This document shows positions 55,789 through 64,000 of a DNA stretch of 64,000 nt, one piece after another. The stretch lies in the NCBI RefSeq assembly GCF_031954525.1, contig NZ_CP134867.1:868001-932000 (forward strand). Direction: 5' to 3'. Origin of the DNA: Dyella sp. BiH032 (GTDB lineage Bacteria > Pseudomonadota > Gammaproteobacteria > Xanthomonadales > Rhodanobacteraceae). The stretch's first letter is position 1. Each line of letters starts with the position of its first letter. The notes beneath the pieces were generated by a model, which saw nothing but the letters and a program-made list of their open reading frames with translations, had not been told where the DNA came from and did no database searches. The position numbers and the translations under genes are program-made.

Positions 55789-56463
55789 TCATTCCACCAC
55801 GCCATAGGGGCCGCCTTGCTCCAGTGCGCGCCGGTAGGCAGGCCGGGCGTGGATGCGCTGGAGAAAGCCCCACAAGCGGGGATACGCGGCCTCGGTCAGG
55901 CCGGCGCGGGAAGCGGCGGCTTCGAGCGGGAAGCTCATCTGGATGTCCGCGGCCGTGAACCGGTCGCCGCCGAACCAGGGGGATTCCGCCAGCGCGCCCT
56001 CCAGATATTCGAGGTGGGTCTTCAGTTGCGGGTCCACGAACACCCGCTGGGTCTTCGCCGCGATGCTCCGCAACAGCGGGCGGACGAAGAACGGCGCCGG
56101 ACTCTTCGCCAAGCGGGAGAACACCAGCTTCAGCAGCAGCGGTGGCATGGCCGAGCCCTCGGCGTAATGCAGCCAGTAAGTGCAGCGCAGGCGGTCGCGG
56201 GTGCCCGGCGCGGGCAGCAGGCGCCCCTCGCCGTAGCGGTCGGCGAGGTACTCGACGATCGCGCCGGACTCGGCCAGGGTCAGCTCGCCGTCGGTGATCA
56301 CCGGTGACTTGCCCAACGGATGCACCTGGCGCAGTTCCGGCGGCGCCAGCAAGGTCCGTGGGTCGCGCTCGTAGCGCCTGATCTCGTACGGCAGGCCGAG
56401 CTCCTCGAGCAGCCACAGGATGCGCTGGGAGCGGGAGTGGTTGAGATGGTGCACGGTGATCAT
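55789..56463 (-). CDS. Glutathione S-transferase family protein
   Basis: 224-residue cytosolic GST. The thioredoxin-like N-terminal domain has HHLNHSRSQRILWLLEELGL (the first Ser/Arg region binds glutathione) and HPLGKSPVITDGELTLAESGAI. The all-helical C-terminal domain has FGGDRFTAADIQMSFPLEAA. The ATG at 56461-56463 begins MITVHHLN; the open frame extends upstream without homology. Detoxification or thiol-transfer substrate not inferable. Same strand as, and 106 bases downstream of, the MFS gene. Confidence 0.9.
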   Translation of the reverse strand: MITVHHLNHSRSQRILWLLEELGLPYEIRRYERDPRTLLAPPELRQVHPLGKSPVITDGELTLAESGAIVEYLADRYGEGRLLPAPGTRDRLRCTYWLHYAEGSAMPPLLLKLVFSRLAKSPAPFFVRPLLRSIAAKTQRVFVDPQLKTHLEYLEGALAESPWFGGDRFTAADIQMSFPLEAAASRAGLTEAAYPRLWGFLQRIHARPAYRRALEQGGPYGVVE

Positions 56464-56569
56464 GGCTTCGCCTTGCTTGATGGAAGGCCGGCTTGGTGGA
56501 AGACCGGCGCAGCTCGATGGTCGGCGCGGCCGCAACCGTCATGAGCGGCCAGATCGATATCTGCCGCCG

Positions 56570-57829
56570 TTACAGCGTATCCGCGGCGGGCTGGCTCAGC
56601 TCGTCCGGCTCCGCATGCAGGCGCTGGCGCCGGCGCAGGCTGGGGAACATCCACATCCACAGGCCTACGACGACCAAGGTGCCGATGCCGCCGATCAGGG
56701 TGGCGTTGATCGCGCCTGCCCAGGCCGCGAGCAGGCCGGATTCGAACTCGCCGAGCTGGTTGGAGGTATTGATGAAGATCGCGTTCACCGCACTGACGCG
56801 GCCGCGCATGTCGTCCGGCGTATCCAGCTGTACCAGCGCACCGCGGATCACCATGCTCACCATGTCGAACGCGCCCAGCGCGAACAGCGCCGCCAACGAC
56901 AGCCATAGCCGGGTGGACAAGGCGAACACGAGCGTCGCCACGCCGAAACCGGCCACCGAAGCGAACATGAGGGTGCCGACGCGACGCTCCATGTTGTGCC
57001 GTGCCAGCCACAGCGACATCAGCAGCGCGCCTACCGCCGGCGCGGCGCGCAGCAGGCCCAGGCCCCAGGGGCCAGTGTGCAGCACGTCCTTGGCGAAGAT
57101 CGGCAGCAGGGCCGTGGCGCCGCCGAGCAGCACGGCGAACAGGTCCAGCGAGATCACGCCCAGCACGTCCGGCCGTGCGCGGATGAAATGCACGCCGGCG
57201 AACAGCGTCTTGAGGGTGGCCGGCTCGCGTTTCGGTTGCGCTTGTTCGTAGCGAAGCCGGCTCATCAGAACCACCGAGCCGAGATAGAGCAGAGCGCACA
57301 CCGTGTACACCACGCCCGGACCGGCGACATAAAGCAGGCCGCCGAGCGCCGGGCCCATGATCATCGCCGCCTGGCCGGCGGAGGCGTTCACTGCCATCGC
57401 GCGCCCCAGGATCTCCGGGGGCACCAACGCCGGCAGCATGGATTGCATGGCTGGAAACTCGAAGGCCTTCGCCACGCCGATGACGAACACCAGCGCGAGG
57501 ATGCCGGTCTCGTGCGCGGCGTGGAACAGGCTCAATGCGGCGAGCACCCCGATGGCCAGGAGATCCACGATCTGGCCGAGCAGCACAATACGGCGCCGTT
57601 CGAACTGGTCGGCCACGTGCCCGGCGGGCAAGGCCAGCAGCACCGATGGAAAGAACTGCACCAGGCCGATCAGGCCGAGATCGAGCGCGCGCCCGGTGAT
57701 CTCATAGATCTGCCAGCCCACGGCGACCGAGAGCATTTGGAAACCGAAGCCGGAGGCGATGCGCGCGAACCAGAACTGGACGAAGGCGGGATGCTGCCGC
57801 AGCTGCGCGGCCGTGCTCGAGGTCGACAT
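56570..57829 (-). CDS. MFS transporter, EntS-like
   Basis: 419-residue inner-membrane exporter with about 12 helices. It has the loop 2-3 motif LPAGHVADQFERRRIV, VIGVAKAFEFPAMQSMLPAL and the second-half segment DMRGRVSAVNAIFINTSNQLG, typical of the EntS/DHA3 subgroup (enterobactin and multidrug exporters). AAGGA is five bases before the ATG. Substrate unknown; no siderophore genes are nearby. Confidence 0.9.
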   Translation of the reverse strand: MSTSSTAAQLRQHPAFVQFWFARIASGFGFQMLSVAVGWQIYEITGRALDLGLIGLVQFFPSVLLALPAGHVADQFERRRIVLLGQIVDLLAIGVLAALSLFHAAHETGILALVFVIGVAKAFEFPAMQSMLPALVPPEILGRAMAVNASAGQAAMIMGPALGGLLYVAGPGVVYTVCALLYLGSVVLMSRLRYEQAQPKREPATLKTLFAGVHFIRARPDVLGVISLDLFAVLLGGATALLPIFAKDVLHTGPWGLGLLRAAPAVGALLMSLWLARHNMERRVGTLMFASVAGFGVATLVFALSTRLWLSLAALFALGAFDMVSMVIRGALVQLDTPDDMRGRVSAVNAIFINTSNQLGEFESGLLAAWAGAINATLIGGIGTLVVVGLWMWMFPSLRRRQRLHAEPDELSQPAADTL

Positions 57830-57980
57830 GGCGGTCCTTCTCGGGGAGCGCGCATTATCCGGTGCCGCGCAGGCCCGGCAACACGCAGACGTGCTTTACG
57901 CCGCCATGCCTCCGATTTGACCCGGTATTGCCGCCGCATTGGCTAGCGTGTCGACGGGTTCTACCGTGGAGAAATGCCGC

Positions 57981-58283
57981 ATGGGCCGATCCGCCGAACA
58001 CGTGTATACGGACTCGAACGCCATCCAGGCCCTCGAGGCGCTGGTGCGCGAATTGCCCACCAATGGCCACGTGCGCCTGCTGCTGAAGGACGGCGCCACC
58101 TGCGAGGGCATCATCGTGGAGCGCCCGAACGTGCAGCTCTACCAGAACGCCGAGGCGCAGGAGGGCATCAACGGCGAGGTCCGCCTGGAGCGTCCGGACA
58201 GGCCGGACTGGCACCGCTGGGTCTGGCTGGACGATATCGCTCGCGTCGAGCACCTGGATTCCACCATGGGGAGCGAGTGCTAG
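57981..58283 (+). CDS. DUF3247 family protein
   Basis: 100-residue protein of unknown function. It begins MGRSAEHVYTDSNAIQALEA and contains VRLLLKDGATCEGIIVERP, WVWLDDIARVEHL, matching the DUF3247 family, which I know only from Xanthomonadaceae and relatives. It looks like a small beta-barrel (Sm/PilZ-like) fold. The ATG at 57981 is used because GGAGA lies upstream; an ATG 14 codons earlier has no such site. Predicted cytoplasmic. Confidence 0.85.
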   Translation: MGRSAEHVYTDSNAIQALEALVRELPTNGHVRLLLKDGATCEGIIVERPNVQLYQNAEAQEGINGEVRLERPDRPDWHRWVWLDDIARVEHLDSTMGSEC

Positions 58284-58326
58284 AGCGCGTGGCGATCGGC
58301 TTCTCCCCGGCGCCGTCCAAGAGCAC

Positions 58327-60156
58327 CTAGGCCCGGCGCGTGAATCCGTCCTCGCTCCATGCTTCGCTGCCCACCCCGTGGCGTACGAAGAACAGCCCCT
58401 CCGGGTCATAGCGGCGCTTGGCCGCCGCCAGCCGCGGATAGTTGGAGCCCCAGAAGCGCTGCTGCCAATCGCGCAGGAAGTAGTCGCTCTCCGAGACATA
58501 CGAACCCGCATCCGGCGCGACCTTCAGCAGGGCCTGCATGGCTTGGTCGATCTTCTGCGCCTGCCGGCGCGCCCCGGCCAGGTCCGGGCTGCGCCCCGGC
58601 AGGCCGGCGAACGCCGGCTCGCCGCCATCGGCACAGATCGCCAGCGCAAAGGCTTCGAGCAGGTCCGGGTTCGTCGCCGTATCGCGCGCCCGTTCGATCG
58701 CGTCGGCTGGCGCTCCTGCGAGACCCTTGTTGAAATGCAGCGCATAGTCGAAGTGCTGCGAAGCCGCGAACAGGGCACCGGCGAGCGCGTCTTGCCGCGC
58801 TGGTTGCAGAAGCGCGGCCGGCATCCAGGCCGACTGGTAGGCATGGATGAACCAGCCCACCTGGTCGTGATCGCCGCGCCAGATCATATGGTGCGCCGGA
58901 GTACCGGGCCGATCATCCGAAACGATGTACTGCGGCGCATGCTCGCGAAAGTACGCCGCGTCCCAGAAATGGCGGGCAGGCAAGGCGATGGTCTGGATCG
59001 GCTCGGCGAGGCTGTATTCGGGGCGTGCCTTGATCCAGGCGAGGAAGGGTGCCCAAGTCTGCTGTGCCTGTTCCTGCGTAAGGCCTTGGAACACCATCGA
59101 CAGCTTCAGCGTGTCGCCGTCGCGGAAGGCCACCTGCTCGCCCCAGTGCGGGTTGAACAGCGCTTCGCGGTAGAACGACACGAACTGGCCGATCAATGCG
59201 CGGAACGCTTCGCGCGAAGCAGCCTTGATGCGCCCCATCACCGCGCCGAAGAACTCCGGCAGGTCGAAGGTGCGCAAGGTCAGCCGCGTCACCATGCCCA
59301 GGCTGCCGCCACCGCCCCCTTTGATGCCCCAGAACAGTTCCGGGTCTTTATAGGCGTTTACCACGCGCACCTTGCCGTCGGCGGTGACGACTTCCGCCTC
59401 CAGCAGGTTACCGGCCGCGCTGCCGAAGCCTTTGGAGAAGCTGCCGAAGCCGCCGCTCTGAACCAGCCCGGCCACGCCGACGGTGGCGCAGCCGCCGCCT
59501 TGCACGTACCGCCGGGCCTGGGTGGTGACCGCGTGATAGGCGTCGATCCACATCGCGCCGGCCTGCACGCTCACCGCCGGCACCGGCTGCGCACGCGCCT
59601 CGCCTCCGCGGGGCACGAAGGCGTCGTGGAGGGTGATCTGGTTCATGTGGCGAGTCCACACCAAAAGCGAGTCCGGCGCCTCCGAGGTGCCCTGGTAGCT
59701 GTGGCCGCCGCCCTTCACCACCAGGCGCAGGCGATGCTGGCGGGCGAAGTCGACCGCGGCCGCCACGTCGGCCGGGCTTTCGGCGGCCACCGCGTAAGCG
59801 CTGGGTTGGGATACCCAGGCATCGGCCCAGCCGCTGGTCTGGGTAAGGGCCGGGTCGTCGCCGAGGGCGAACGGGTTGTCCAGCAGGCGCACGGCCTCGT
59901 CGCAGGCCGCCGAAGGACATGCGGCGAACGGCGAACGCGGTTGCAGCAGGCGGCCACCCACCTGCCGCCGTAATTCGTCCCACCGCGCCGGCGCCGGCCA
60001 ACCGGGCTGGCCGGGGCGGACGCGGTGAAACGTCCGCAGCCCGGCGAGCGCGCTGTTCGCGCCGGCTGGCGTCCCCGCGACGGCGGCACCGGCGCGCCAC
60101 GCCAATGGCAGCAGCGGGAGGGCGAGAGAGGCTTTGAGCAGGTCGCGGCGTTTCAT
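58327..60156 (-). CDS. FAD-linked oxidase with BBE domain, Tat-exported
   Basis: 609-residue flavoprotein. The N-terminus MKRRDLLKASLALPLLPLAW is a twin-arginine signal (KRRDLLK), so it is exported folded with its cofactor. The FAD-binding type 4 (PCMH) domain includes VVKGGGHSYQGTS, VQAGAMWIDAYHAV, GGCATVGVAGLVQSGGFGSF and WGIKGGGGGSLGMVT. The C-terminus has the berberine-bridge-enzyme module (FWGSNYPRLAAAKRRYDPEG). Such enzymes oxidise carbohydrates or aromatic alcohols; the substrate here is unknown. His in GGGHSYQG is the likely covalent FAD site. The ATG at 60156 is chosen from the signal peptide. Confidence 0.87.
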   Translation of the reverse strand: MKRRDLLKASLALPLLPLAWRAGAAVAGTPAGANSALAGLRTFHRVRPGQPGWPAPARWDELRRQVGGRLLQPRSPFAACPSAACDEAVRLLDNPFALGDDPALTQTSGWADAWVSQPSAYAVAAESPADVAAAVDFARQHRLRLVVKGGGHSYQGTSEAPDSLLVWTRHMNQITLHDAFVPRGGEARAQPVPAVSVQAGAMWIDAYHAVTTQARRYVQGGGCATVGVAGLVQSGGFGSFSKGFGSAAGNLLEAEVVTADGKVRVVNAYKDPELFWGIKGGGGGSLGMVTRLTLRTFDLPEFFGAVMGRIKAASREAFRALIGQFVSFYREALFNPHWGEQVAFRDGDTLKLSMVFQGLTQEQAQQTWAPFLAWIKARPEYSLAEPIQTIALPARHFWDAAYFREHAPQYIVSDDRPGTPAHHMIWRGDHDQVGWFIHAYQSAWMPAALLQPARQDALAGALFAASQHFDYALHFNKGLAGAPADAIERARDTATNPDLLEAFALAICADGGEPAFAGLPGRSPDLAGARRQAQKIDQAMQALLKVAPDAGSYVSESDYFLRDWQQRFWGSNYPRLAAAKRRYDPEGLFFVRHGVGSEAWSEDGFTRRA

Positions 60157-60295
60157 GGGTAGAGGCTCGTGGAAGGCGCGCGGCGCCGGATGCCCCGCAT
60201 GCTGTGCCGCTTCCGGCACGCATCCCAGCGCCAGGTGACTGATCGCGGGGTGCCAGGGACGGATGGCGGACCGCCGGGACGAGCCGCGGCCCCCG

Positions 60296-60301
60296 TAGAA
60301 T
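60296..60301 (+). promoter_or_regulatory. Possible -10 element of the LytTR gene
   Basis: TAGAAT ends seven bases before the ATG at 60309, which would give a leaderless transcript. No -35 match is seen 16-18 bases upstream. Confidence 0.3.
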
Positions 60302-60308
60302 GCCGGCC

Positions 60309-61184
60309 ATGCAAACCCGGCCCGGCCTCGACTACCAGGACTTCCAGCGTTGGCGCCGGCCGCTCGGAACGGCGTTCTGGGTACTGGTCACCCTGCTCAA
60401 CACAGTGTTCAACAGCATCGTGGCGCGGATGGACAACCCGCGCATCCCGGCTTGGGAACCGTGGACCTGGGAATGGAGCAGCGGCCTGCTGACCTTGGTA
60501 CTGATCCCCGCCGTACTGGCGGTGGAGTGGCGCTGGCCGTTCCGGCTCGACAGCTGGCGCGCCAGTCTGCCCTGGCACCTGCTGGCCAGCGTGCCGTTCA
60601 GCCTGCTCCACGTGGGCGGCATGGTCGCCCTGCGCAAGCTGGCTTATGCGGCGTTAGGCGAGCACTACCGCTTCGGCGCTTGGTGGCCGAACTTCGGCTA
60701 CGAGTATCTCAAGGACGTGCGCAGCTATTTCCTGATCATCGCCCTGGTCAGCCTGTCCCGGCTGTGGCTGATGCGCTGGCAGGGCGAGGCACGCCTGCTG
60801 GCCGAGCCCGACGAAGGCCCGCCGGTGGAACCGGTGGAAAGGCCCGAGCGCTTCCTGGTGCGCAAGCTGGGCAAGGAGTTCCTGATCAATGCCAGCGAAA
60901 TCGAGTGGCTGCAGGCGTCGGGCAACTACGTGAACCTGCACGTGCGCGGCCGCGACTATCCGCTGCGCAGCACCATGGCCGGTATCGAGGAACGCCTGGA
61001 CACGCGCCGCTTCGTGCGGGTGCATCGCAGCTACGTGGTGAACCTCGACTACCTGGCCGAGATCGAGCCGCTCGACGCCGGCGAAGCGCGCCTGCGGATG
61101 CGCGACGGCGTGGTAGTGCCATGCAGCCGGCGCTACCGCGCGCAACTGCGCGAGCGTTTCGGCGAAGTGCCGGCCGGCGCCTGA
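60309..61184 (+). CDS. LytTR-family DNA-binding regulator with membrane domain
   Basis: 291-residue protein. Four predicted membrane helices occupy about 15-160 (TAFWVLVTLLNTVFNSIV, LLTLVLIPAVLAVEW, LLASVPFSLLHVGGMVAL, YFLIIALVSLSRLWL). The cytoplasmic C-terminal LytTR domain (about 185-285) has EFLINASEIEWLQASGNYVN, STMAGIEERLDTRRFVRVHR and SYVVNLDYLAEIEPL. This membrane-bound layout resembles regulators that sense envelope or quorum cues directly. I prefer the second ATG (60309) because the first overlaps a TAGAAT element. Targets unknown. Confidence 0.88.
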   Translation: MQTRPGLDYQDFQRWRRPLGTAFWVLVTLLNTVFNSIVARMDNPRIPAWEPWTWEWSSGLLTLVLIPAVLAVEWRWPFRLDSWRASLPWHLLASVPFSLLHVGGMVALRKLAYAALGEHYRFGAWWPNFGYEYLKDVRSYFLIIALVSLSRLWLMRWQGEARLLAEPDEGPPVEPVERPERFLVRKLGKEFLINASEIEWLQASGNYVNLHVRGRDYPLRSTMAGIEERLDTRRFVRVHRSYVVNLDYLAEIEPLDAGEARLRMRDGVVVPCSRRYRAQLRERFGEVPAGA

Positions 61185-61246
61185 GCGGTTGCGCGGCCCC
61201 GCCGCCCGTTCCACTCTTAGGCGCCTTTCCCGCACGGATACCGCCG

Positions 61247-61981
61247 ATGAACCTGCCGCGCCTTCGTCCCGCCGCCCTGGCCGCTCTCTTCGTTCTCGCC
61301 GGCTGTTCCCAGTCGGGCGACCAGGCGGGAGCGCCGGCCCAGGCGCCCGCCCAGGCCCAGGCCGACGAGGCTGCCACCAAGCTGGACACCTATCGCCAGC
61401 TCCTGCGCATCCACAACGACGAGATGGCGACCTCGATGGGCAAGGAGATCGTCAGCCGCTATCCGGACAGCGCGGCTGCCAAGGAAGTGCAGCAGACGCT
61501 GCCGGAGATCGAGAAACGCTGGAAGGAAACCAGCGAGAAGAACCGGCTGCAGGGCCTGTGGCTGTACCAGGTATCGCCGATGGCCGGCGGCACGCAGTCC
61601 ACCGCCACCATCTACAGCAGCCAGCCTTCCGGCAATGATCGCGTGCGCCTGGTGCTGCGCCGGCATACCGAGTGGGGCCAGAACGCCTTCCTCTATGCCA
61701 GCGGCGAGCACGGCTTCGTGTGCAAGGGCAACTGCACGCTCAAGACCGTGGTGGACGGCAAGGACACCGGCATCAAGGCCTTCGCGCCCAGCACCGGCGA
61801 GCCGGCGCTGATGATCCGCGACGACAAGGCTTTCATCGCGATGCTGCAGAAGGCGAAGAAAATCTCTATCGACGTCACCATGCAGGACGGCGAGAAGAAG
61901 CTCACGCTGGTGTACGAGGTGGGCGGCTTCGATCCCGACAAATGGCAGCCGGTGGGCAAGGGCAACGCCAAGAAGAAGTAA
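61247..61981 (+). CDS. Putative lipoprotein, unknown function
   Basis: 244-residue protein with lipobox LAGC near residue 20, followed by an Ala/Gln/Pro-rich linker, a helical segment (KLDTYRQLLRIHNDEMATSM to EIEKRWKETSEKN) and a beta-rich C-terminal domain with two cysteines (FVCKGNC) ending in KKK. I do not recognise a family. It starts 63 bases after the LytTR gene and precedes another lipoprotein, so these may be one envelope-related transcript. Confidence 0.78.
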   Translation: MNLPRLRPAALAALFVLAGCSQSGDQAGAPAQAPAQAQADEAATKLDTYRQLLRIHNDEMATSMGKEIVSRYPDSAAAKEVQQTLPEIEKRWKETSEKNRLQGLWLYQVSPMAGGTQSTATIYSSQPSGNDRVRLVLRRHTEWGQNAFLYASGEHGFVCKGNCTLKTVVDGKDTGIKAFAPSTGEPALMIRDDKAFIAMLQKAKKISIDVTMQDGEKKLTLVYEVGGFDPDKWQPVGKGNAKKK

Positions 61982-62047
61982 GGCGCCGTGCACCGCGAAC
62001 GGCGATGCGCGTTCCGATGCGGGTCTCCCCTCCACGGAGGACATGCC

Positions 62048-62503
62048 ATGTTCGCCAAGCGTCTTTACCTCGCCGCCATCGCTTCCTTGGCCGTGGCGGC
62101 CTGTTCCAGCGTGCCTTATGCCGAGCGCGTGAGCGCACGCCAGGCCGCCTACGCCGCCGCCGCCAAGGAGCCGGTGCGCAGTTTCCGTTTCTTCGAGCTC
62201 TACTCCTGGGAGCCGCTCGGCCGTAGCCAACTGGCGATCTACACGCGGCCCAGCGAGGCCTACCTGGTCACCGTGATGGGTCCGTGCCCGGACCTGGAAT
62301 TCACCAACACCATCGGGCTCACGTCCAATTTGAACGAGGTGCAGGTGCGCTTCGACCGCGTGCTGACCGGCAGGGGCGACATCCCTTGCACGATCGGCGA
62401 GATACGCCCGGTGGACCTGGCCAAGCTCAAGTCGGTGGAGCATGAGCAGCGCAAGATCCAGGCCGCAGACCGGCCGGCCGATGCCGGCAAGCCCGCGCCG
62501 TGA
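62048..62503 (+). CDS. Small lipoprotein (DUF6491-like)
   Basis: 151-residue protein with signal peptide and lipobox VAAC. The mature part has VRSFRFFELYSWEPLGRSQL, VMGPCPDLEFTNTIGLTS and two cysteines, a pattern seen in the DUF6491 family of small periplasmic proteins common in this order. Function unknown. GGAGG is seven bases before the ATG at 62048; a longer open frame upstream has no signal peptide. Its stop overlaps the next gene by four bases. Confidence 0.78.
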   Translation: MFAKRLYLAAIASLAVAACSSVPYAERVSARQAAYAAAAKEPVRSFRFFELYSWEPLGRSQLAIYTRPSEAYLVTVMGPCPDLEFTNTIGLTSNLNEVQVRFDRVLTGRGDIPCTIGEIRPVDLAKLKSVEHEQRKIQAADRPADAGKPAP

Positions 62504-62763
62504 ACGAGCCGCAGATTTTCTGTCCACAGTGCGCCTGGCGTCCGCTAGGCGACAGCCGTTGGGAGTGCTCGCCAGGCATGGGCGGCTGCGGCACGGTGTG
62601 GAACACGTTCTGGACCGGCGGCGTCTGCCCCGGTTGCAGCTATCGCTGGCAAATCACGGCCTGTCTTGCGTGCCGGCAGTTTTCGCCGCACGAAGATTGG
62701 TACCACTGGCCTGAAGGCGAGACGAAAGAGCGCGAGCGGGAGCTGGAAGCCGGGCGCCGCTGA
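62500..62763 (+). CDS. Small zinc-ribbon protein, unknown function
   Basis: 87-residue cytoplasmic protein with four cysteine pairs or near-pairs: CPQC at 8-11, C23 and C30, CPGC at 43-46, CLAC at 55-58. This can form two zinc-binding sites. It is rich in Trp (nine) and ends in a charged tail. GTG start overlapping the lipoprotein stop (GTGA), so translation is coupled. I do not recognise a family. Confidence 0.75.
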   Translation: MNEPQIFCPQCAWRPLGDSRWECSPGMGGCGTVWNTFWTGGVCPGCSYRWQITACLACRQFSPHEDWYHWPEGETKERERELEAGRR

Positions 62764-62778
62764 GCAGGCCCGTTTTAT

Positions 62779-62806
62779 CGTCGTTCCGGCGCAGGCCGGG
62801 GTGACG
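62779..62806. repeat. Imperfect extragenic palindrome
   Basis: CGTC...GACG ends and an inner CCGGC/GCCGG stem around a GCAG loop, between two convergent genes. It resembles the short extragenic palindromes (CGTCATTCC type) scattered in many proteobacteria. A terminator role is possible but there is no U-tract. Confidence 0.4.
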
Positions 62807-62817
62807 TTTCAGCGGGA

Positions 62818-63639
62818 TCAGTTGAGGAACAGCTTCTCCGCCATCTTCGCCAGCGGTTTTTCCACCATGTCCTGCAGCCGCGGCGGCAGGTCCAGCGGCT
62901 TGAGCAGCATCTTCACCGTCATCTCGGCGGGAATGTTGCGGCGGAGCAGCGCCTGCGCGCGCCCGGTGATGCGCTTGAACTCCGCCGGGTTGTCCTTGTG
63001 CTGCGGGTAGCACTGGTTGAAGACATGGCGCAGCGCGATGTCGCTGTCTTCGCTCTTGATCTCGTTGACGCGCCGCAGGATCGCGCGGAACACCTTGTAG
63101 CGGCCGAAGCCTTCCTTTTCGCGGTACAGCCGGAAGTGCTGGTAGAAGTGCTTGAAGTGGCGCACTTCGTCGCTCTTGATGTGGTTGGTCAGCTGCTTGA
63201 GCACCGGCTCGTCGGTGATGTCGTTGAGCGCGCGGTAGAGGCTGGCGGTGCCGGTCTCCACCACGCAGCGCGCGGCCAGCTCCAGGCCGCGGCTGGGCTC
63301 GAGCTCGTCGGCGGTGCACACCGCGCCGTACTCGTCCCAGAAGGATTTGAAGCCGCGCTCCCAGTCGAATTCCGGCCACACCTTCCGCACGTAGGCGGCC
63401 AGGGCGCGGCCGTGCTGCAGTTCCTCGTGCTCCCAGTGCTGGCTGAGCCAGGTCTGCAAGGTTTCGTCGCCGGCGAAGTGATCGACCAGGTTATGGGTGT
63501 ACAGGTCGGAGCCGCTCTCCACGAAGGAGGCGCTGCACAGCAGGAAGAAGAGGTCTTCGTTGTGGCGGACGCGGTCGAGCTCGATGCGGTCCAGGTCCAG
63601 GCTTTCCAAGGTCCAGGGCAAGGAGGTGTTGTAGCTCAC
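62818..63639 (-). CDS. Ferritin-like di-iron protein
   Basis: 273-residue helical protein with two EExxH-type motifs in a four-helix layout: Glu41 (FVESGSD), Glu73 and His76 (EELQHG), Glu128 (VVETGTASLY), Glu158 and His161 (SDEVRHFKHF). This is the ligand set of acyl-ACP desaturase- and AcsF-like di-iron proteins. A C-terminal basic region follows. The start is GTG at 63637-63639, preceded by AGGA; an upstream frame of 27 codons looks non-coding. Oxygenase or desaturase activity is plausible, substrate unknown. Confidence 0.82.
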   Translation of the reverse strand: MSYNTSLPWTLESLDLDRIELDRVRHNEDLFFLLCSASFVESGSDLYTHNLVDHFAGDETLQTWLSQHWEHEELQHGRALAAYVRKVWPEFDWERGFKSFWDEYGAVCTADELEPSRGLELAARCVVETGTASLYRALNDITDEPVLKQLTNHIKSDEVRHFKHFYQHFRLYREKEGFGRYKVFRAILRRVNEIKSEDSDIALRHVFNQCYPQHKDNPAEFKRITGRAQALLRRNIPAEMTVKMLLKPLDLPPRLQDMVEKPLAKMAEKLFLN

Positions 63640-63772
63640 GCGGCATTTCCTGTGCGGGCCTGGCCATCCGCTGCGGGGCACGCGCGCCGGCCTGGCATGA
63701 CTGTTATATGACAACAGCATACGACGAGACCGGGCCGGGTGATTAATCCCAGCCCACTCGGCCTGCCGCGGC

Positions 63773-64000
63773 TCAGCGCACCACGGTCACCGGCACGTGC
63801 GAGCGCGCCAGCACGTCGCTCGACACCGAGCCCAGCAGCCAGCGAGCCAGGGCGCCGCGCTCGGTATGGCCGATGACGATATGGTCGATGCGGTGCTGGC
63901 GCACCTCTTCCAGCAGGACATCGCCCGGGCTGCCCGGCATCACCTCCACATCGAACAAACTTTCGGCCTCCGGTTCGATATCGCGCAGTTCGGCCAGAAG
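63773..64000 (-). CDS. Universal stress protein UspA family (partial, N-terminus outside window)
   Basis: Only the C-terminal 75 residues lie in the window. They contain the ATP-binding signature of the family, VIGHTERGALARWLLGSVSS, followed by VLARSHVPVTVVR at the C-terminus. UspA proteins are small nucleotide-binding stress-survival factors. The reading frame is open to base 64000. Confidence 0.9.
   Translation of the reverse strand, partial: LLAELRDIEPEAESLFDVEVMPGSPGDVLLEEVRQHRIDHIVIGHTERGALARWLLGSVSSDVLARSHVPVTVVR

Overview
The window is a contiguous piece of a high-GC gammaproteobacterial chromosome, most likely from the Lysobacterales (Xanthomonadaceae/Rhodanobacteraceae; a Dyella-, Luteibacter- or Rhodanobacter-like organism). 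This rests on a DUF3247 protein (a family I know only from this group), Oar-like TonB-dependent receptors with an N-terminal carboxypeptidase-regulatory-like domain, a plant-type glutamate-cysteine ligase, E. coli-like rhlB / trxA-rho synteny, and many GTG/TTG starts. Genes are densely packed. I see no insertion sequence, prophage, integrase, CRISPR array, rRNA or tRNA.

Layout. 0-3 kb (minus): a two-component system followed by the start of gshA, which runs off the left edge. 3-7.3 kb: trxA-rho divergent from rhlB. 7.4-10.8 kb: ftsE-ftsX, a tandem-receiver protein whose first receiver is degenerate, and ung. 10.9-12.4 kb: a small secreted cysteine-rich protein, then rpoH preceded by a perfect CIRCE operator. 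12.5-20.6 kb: a response regulator and kinase, then an RND efflux system in the order pump, adaptor, outer-membrane factor. 20.8-25.4 kb (minus): priA, ndh, tal; upstream of priA lies a pair of perfect inverted DnaA boxes. 25.8-35.2 kb: a DUF3667 protein, a MATE exporter, SppA, an ABC ATPase with a small lipoprotein, an SDR, a DUF4124 protein, a DegV protein and AMP nucleosidase. 35.2-42.8 kb: an AT-richer, structured 700-bp leader and two convergent paralogous TonB-dependent receptors. 42.8-49.2 kb: a glutaredoxin/A-type-like/rhodanese fusion, an LpxH-like phosphoesterase, an SGNH hydrolase, an aminotransferase, rsgA and a QEGLA-motif metallopeptidase. 49.3-50 kb: a non-coding block of tandem hairpins. 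50-55.3 kb: maeB and aceE. 55.3-64 kb: a DUF883-like membrane protein, a GST, an MFS exporter, DUF3247, a Tat-exported flavin oxidase, a LytTR regulator, two lipoproteins, a zinc-ribbon protein, a ferritin-like protein and a truncated universal stress protein.

Most of the content is housekeeping: transcription termination and RNA turnover (rho, rhlB), division (ftsEX), heat shock (rpoH), replication restart (priA), central carbon (tal, maeB, aceE), redox (trxA, gshA, the Grx fusion, ndh) and envelope traffic (RND, MATE, MFS, receptors, sppA). No large novel system stands out. The most interesting signals are regulatory: CIRCE in front of the heat-shock sigma factor, a DnaA-box cluster far from any dnaA gene, the structured leader of the first TonB receptor, a probable leaderless rsgA transcript, and a large multi-hairpin repeat block.
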